Shown piece after piece: positions 61,641 to 64,000 of a stretch of 64,000 bases of DNA. The stretch is from contig CM057831.1 in NCBI GenBank assembly GCA_030068075.1, positions 9,591,370-9,655,369 of the forward strand. The letters run 5' to 3'. Position numbers and translations under genes: made by a program. Within the stretch, counting starts at the first letter, position 1, and each line of letters opens with the position of its first letter. The notes under the pieces were generated by a model. It saw nothing but the letters and a program-made list of their open reading frames with translations, ran no database searches and was not told the DNA's origin. This stretch comes from Paguma larvata (Eukaryota > Chordata > Mammalia > Carnivora > Viverridae).

Positions 61641-64000
61641 AATTATTGAGACCTTCAAAGAAGTTTTGTTTACATGAATAATATCTTTCAAGATTTACTT
61701 AGAAACGGATTAAAATCAGAAATGAAAACAGAAACTTTTAAAACACTAGAACACACAAGCACACATTTGATCAGTCATCAGAGTAATCATCTATAATATC
61801 ATTTATAATCTCTCAAAATCACTATGACATGAGAGAATGAGGGTAGAAAATGAGAATAATGTCTAAATATTTAGGAAAACAACTCTGACCTCCGAGACTC
61901 ACTGAAAGAGTTCTGGAGACTCTTTTTGGGGGTCTCTGGATCAAACTTTGAGAACAGCTGCCCTGAGGCAACATTGTACGTGATCAATTAACTTCCTTCC
62001 TATGCTCTTAAATGTTATCCCTTTGGGAAAGCTGAGAATATAGTCACTCAAATTGTTTTCCGTAGGACTTGATTCACTCCCACTTGAGAACGGCTTCTAG
62101 AAAAGGAATTTGAATGCCTTTTGTAATCAGCCTTGATTTAAAAAAACAAAACAAAACTTTTTTCTTTTAAAACACTGGAAAACAGAACTGTCATCAGAAA
62201 ACAGGTTTAATGAAACTCCAAACTACCACAAGATACACAAGCTGGACCATAAGGCTAAACCTGCCAGGCACTAAATGGCCATGGTTAATGATACGCCACG
62301 TGGCGATTAGGATGCAGGCTGGCCATATTCTTGGGAAATCCTGACCTCTGCACCGGAACCAATCAAAAAGGATTCCATGTTTTATTTTGTAACAAAGAGT
62401 CAAATCAAGTTTGAAGGGGCAAAGCAAAGACATATATTTGGGAAGAAATGATTGTCCTATCCATTTTACATACCAACCACAACTATTTCTGGAAAAAACA
62501 TGAAACTGTGAAGCCTAAGGAATGACTGAGATGCCAGGATCCCAGCCAACTCCACCCAGGAGGCCTCCACACGACCACCAAAAGTGAGGGTAAATCAGCT
62601 TTTGATAAACCCCCCAGGGAAATAGTTCGCAATATCTAGCAAGTCTTTAGGTGACTTATTTTTCTATATTTCTCAGCTTGGGCTGTACCAAGTGGTGACA
62701 ATGGAATCGTTTGTGCATTTACGATGTCTGGAAAATAGAGAATTTCGAGCTTAGTGAAGCAAGAAAATCTACCATGAAACGTGCATTCTTCCTGGAAGAA
62801 TTCCTAAGGTGGAACATGGCTATGACGGGCATAAATGATCAATGGAAATTTTCTGGTGATTACTTGGAATTCAAGGCAGAGACGGGAAATTTTTCAGACA
62901 AAAAGAAAATGATTTCTCAGTTGCAATAATTCCCATCTGGTTAACATCTGCCCTCTCGGAGGGCAGAAGCCCTCGGACCATCTCTAACGTAATGGCAGCT
63001 CTCTCAGCCACACTGGCATTACCATCGCTGTCGTCATTCCAACACTTACACGGCGCCAACAACATTTTGTGTGCTTTCTGGAACATTAAATCAGCTTCTG
63101 GCCTTTAAGTTTCCCACTTAGATGAACTGAATAAAAAGATATTCGAAAGGGAAAAAAGGAGTGGAGAAGAGGAGGAAGCTGACCATGACAATGAAGAGTT
63201 CTTTACAAGTATCAGTGCCCCGTCCATGTTCGGGTATCTATCTCCCATTGACCACGGCTTCGAAGTTTAAGAGAGAGATTTACAATGGGACCGCCTGCTT
63301 CATTCCAAGGTTAGGGAGCTGTTTACAAGGATGCCCTGAAGCCCTTAAGGAAGGGGCAGGAGGGGAAAGAGCAGGAAAGAGGGAGTGGGACTGAAGAATG
63401 CAAGGCAAAGAGAAGATGCTTTGAACACAGAGGGCTTGAGCAAAAAGGCATTCAAGAGATGGAGAAGAAAGGATAAGAGCTCAGTGGTTTAACAAGCAAT
63501 TTCCACTGGTTTAAAGCGGCCACCAAAGACAAGATCTAAGAAAATGGTATTATGAAAAAATAAGAATTGTTACGGGAATGTTCTAAGATAAAAGGCAAAA
63601 ACGAACAAGGAGCGGCGGGCTGGTCCAAGGGGAAAATGTAAAGTTCTGGTGGAAAACGAAGCTATGAAGGCTGGAATTTTAGTCCCAGAGAAGAAAGATG
63701 AGACATGTGGGTGAAACTTGGCAATGACCTCCACTGTGAGGTTAGAAGGAGGCAGAAAGCTGAATGAATTTCAAGATGAATTTTCTTAATGAAGCACACG
63801 CCACTCTTTCCTGGAGTGCCAGCTCATAGGTAAAAATAACACACACTCACAGAAGGATCGTGCTCTTCCCAAGAACGGCATTTGTCAAGGAGCCTGTGTA
63901 CTGTTAAGCACATTTAGATGTAGCACCTAGAACACTCAGAGCTTTTTAAAGCACCAGCTGGAAAGCAAGCTGAACTCGACTGGCAGAGCCTAACTCTCCT
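61641..64000. other. Unassigned intronic sequence to window end
   Basis: About 2.3 kb with no recognised repeat, exon or RNA gene. 63100-63800 is purine-rich on this strand. Short frames of 70-80 codons have no known domain. Confidence 0.5.

Overview
This window is intronic DNA from a carnivoran mammal, most likely a cat-family (Felidae) species. It holds 24 tRNA-derived carnivore SINEs (CAN-SINE type). Their heads read ggggcgcctgggtggctcag and their bodies carry the cat-type 'cagagcctggagcctgcttc' text, where dog-type copies read differently. The lineage call rests on remembered repeat consensus, not on a search.

The only gene I can support is SIK3 (salt-inducible kinase 3, an LKB1-dependent AMPK-related Ser/Thr kinase), transcribed from the minus strand. 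Three consecutive kinase-domain exons are present, in transcription order: 54457-54341 (VAIK lysine and C-helix glutamate), 51223-51160 (hinge, threonine gatekeeper) and 19380-19219 (HRD catalytic loop, stopping one base into the Asp codon of DFG). Frames and GT-AG sites agree across all three. The introns between them are 3,117 and 31,779 bp. The first coding exon (glycine-rich loop) must lie to the right of the window. The rest of the kinase domain (DFG, activation loop), the UBA domain and the long C-terminal tail must lie to the left.

Most of the remainder is repeat. 1-10.8 kb: three plus-strand L1 remnants with nested SINEs, including a decayed reverse-transcriptase segment at 4585-5061. 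13.6-18.9 kb: two opposed L2 pieces, a Tigger-like DNA transposon, a U6 snRNA pseudogene and SINEs. 24-29 kb: SINE/L2/L1 mosaic and an L1 tail with a (CA)n microsatellite. 30.8-36.6 kb: a long L2-like tract, hAT-like fragments, a possible LTR, three SINEs and a MIR. 37.9-49.3 kb: two T-rich old L1 elements on the minus strand, the second apparently close to full length and holding four SINEs and a Tigger-like insertion. 50-64 kb: mostly unassigned single-copy sequence with MIRs, a hAT-like copy, an L1 tail and three SINEs.

I see no bacterial, phage or plasmid features, no CRISPR array and no undescribed multi-gene system. The leads most worth checking are a coding-like minus-strand segment at 49629-49930, preceded by an acceptor-like site whose frame matches the SIK3 exon before it, and repeat-free AT-rich blocks that could be intronic regulatory DNA.
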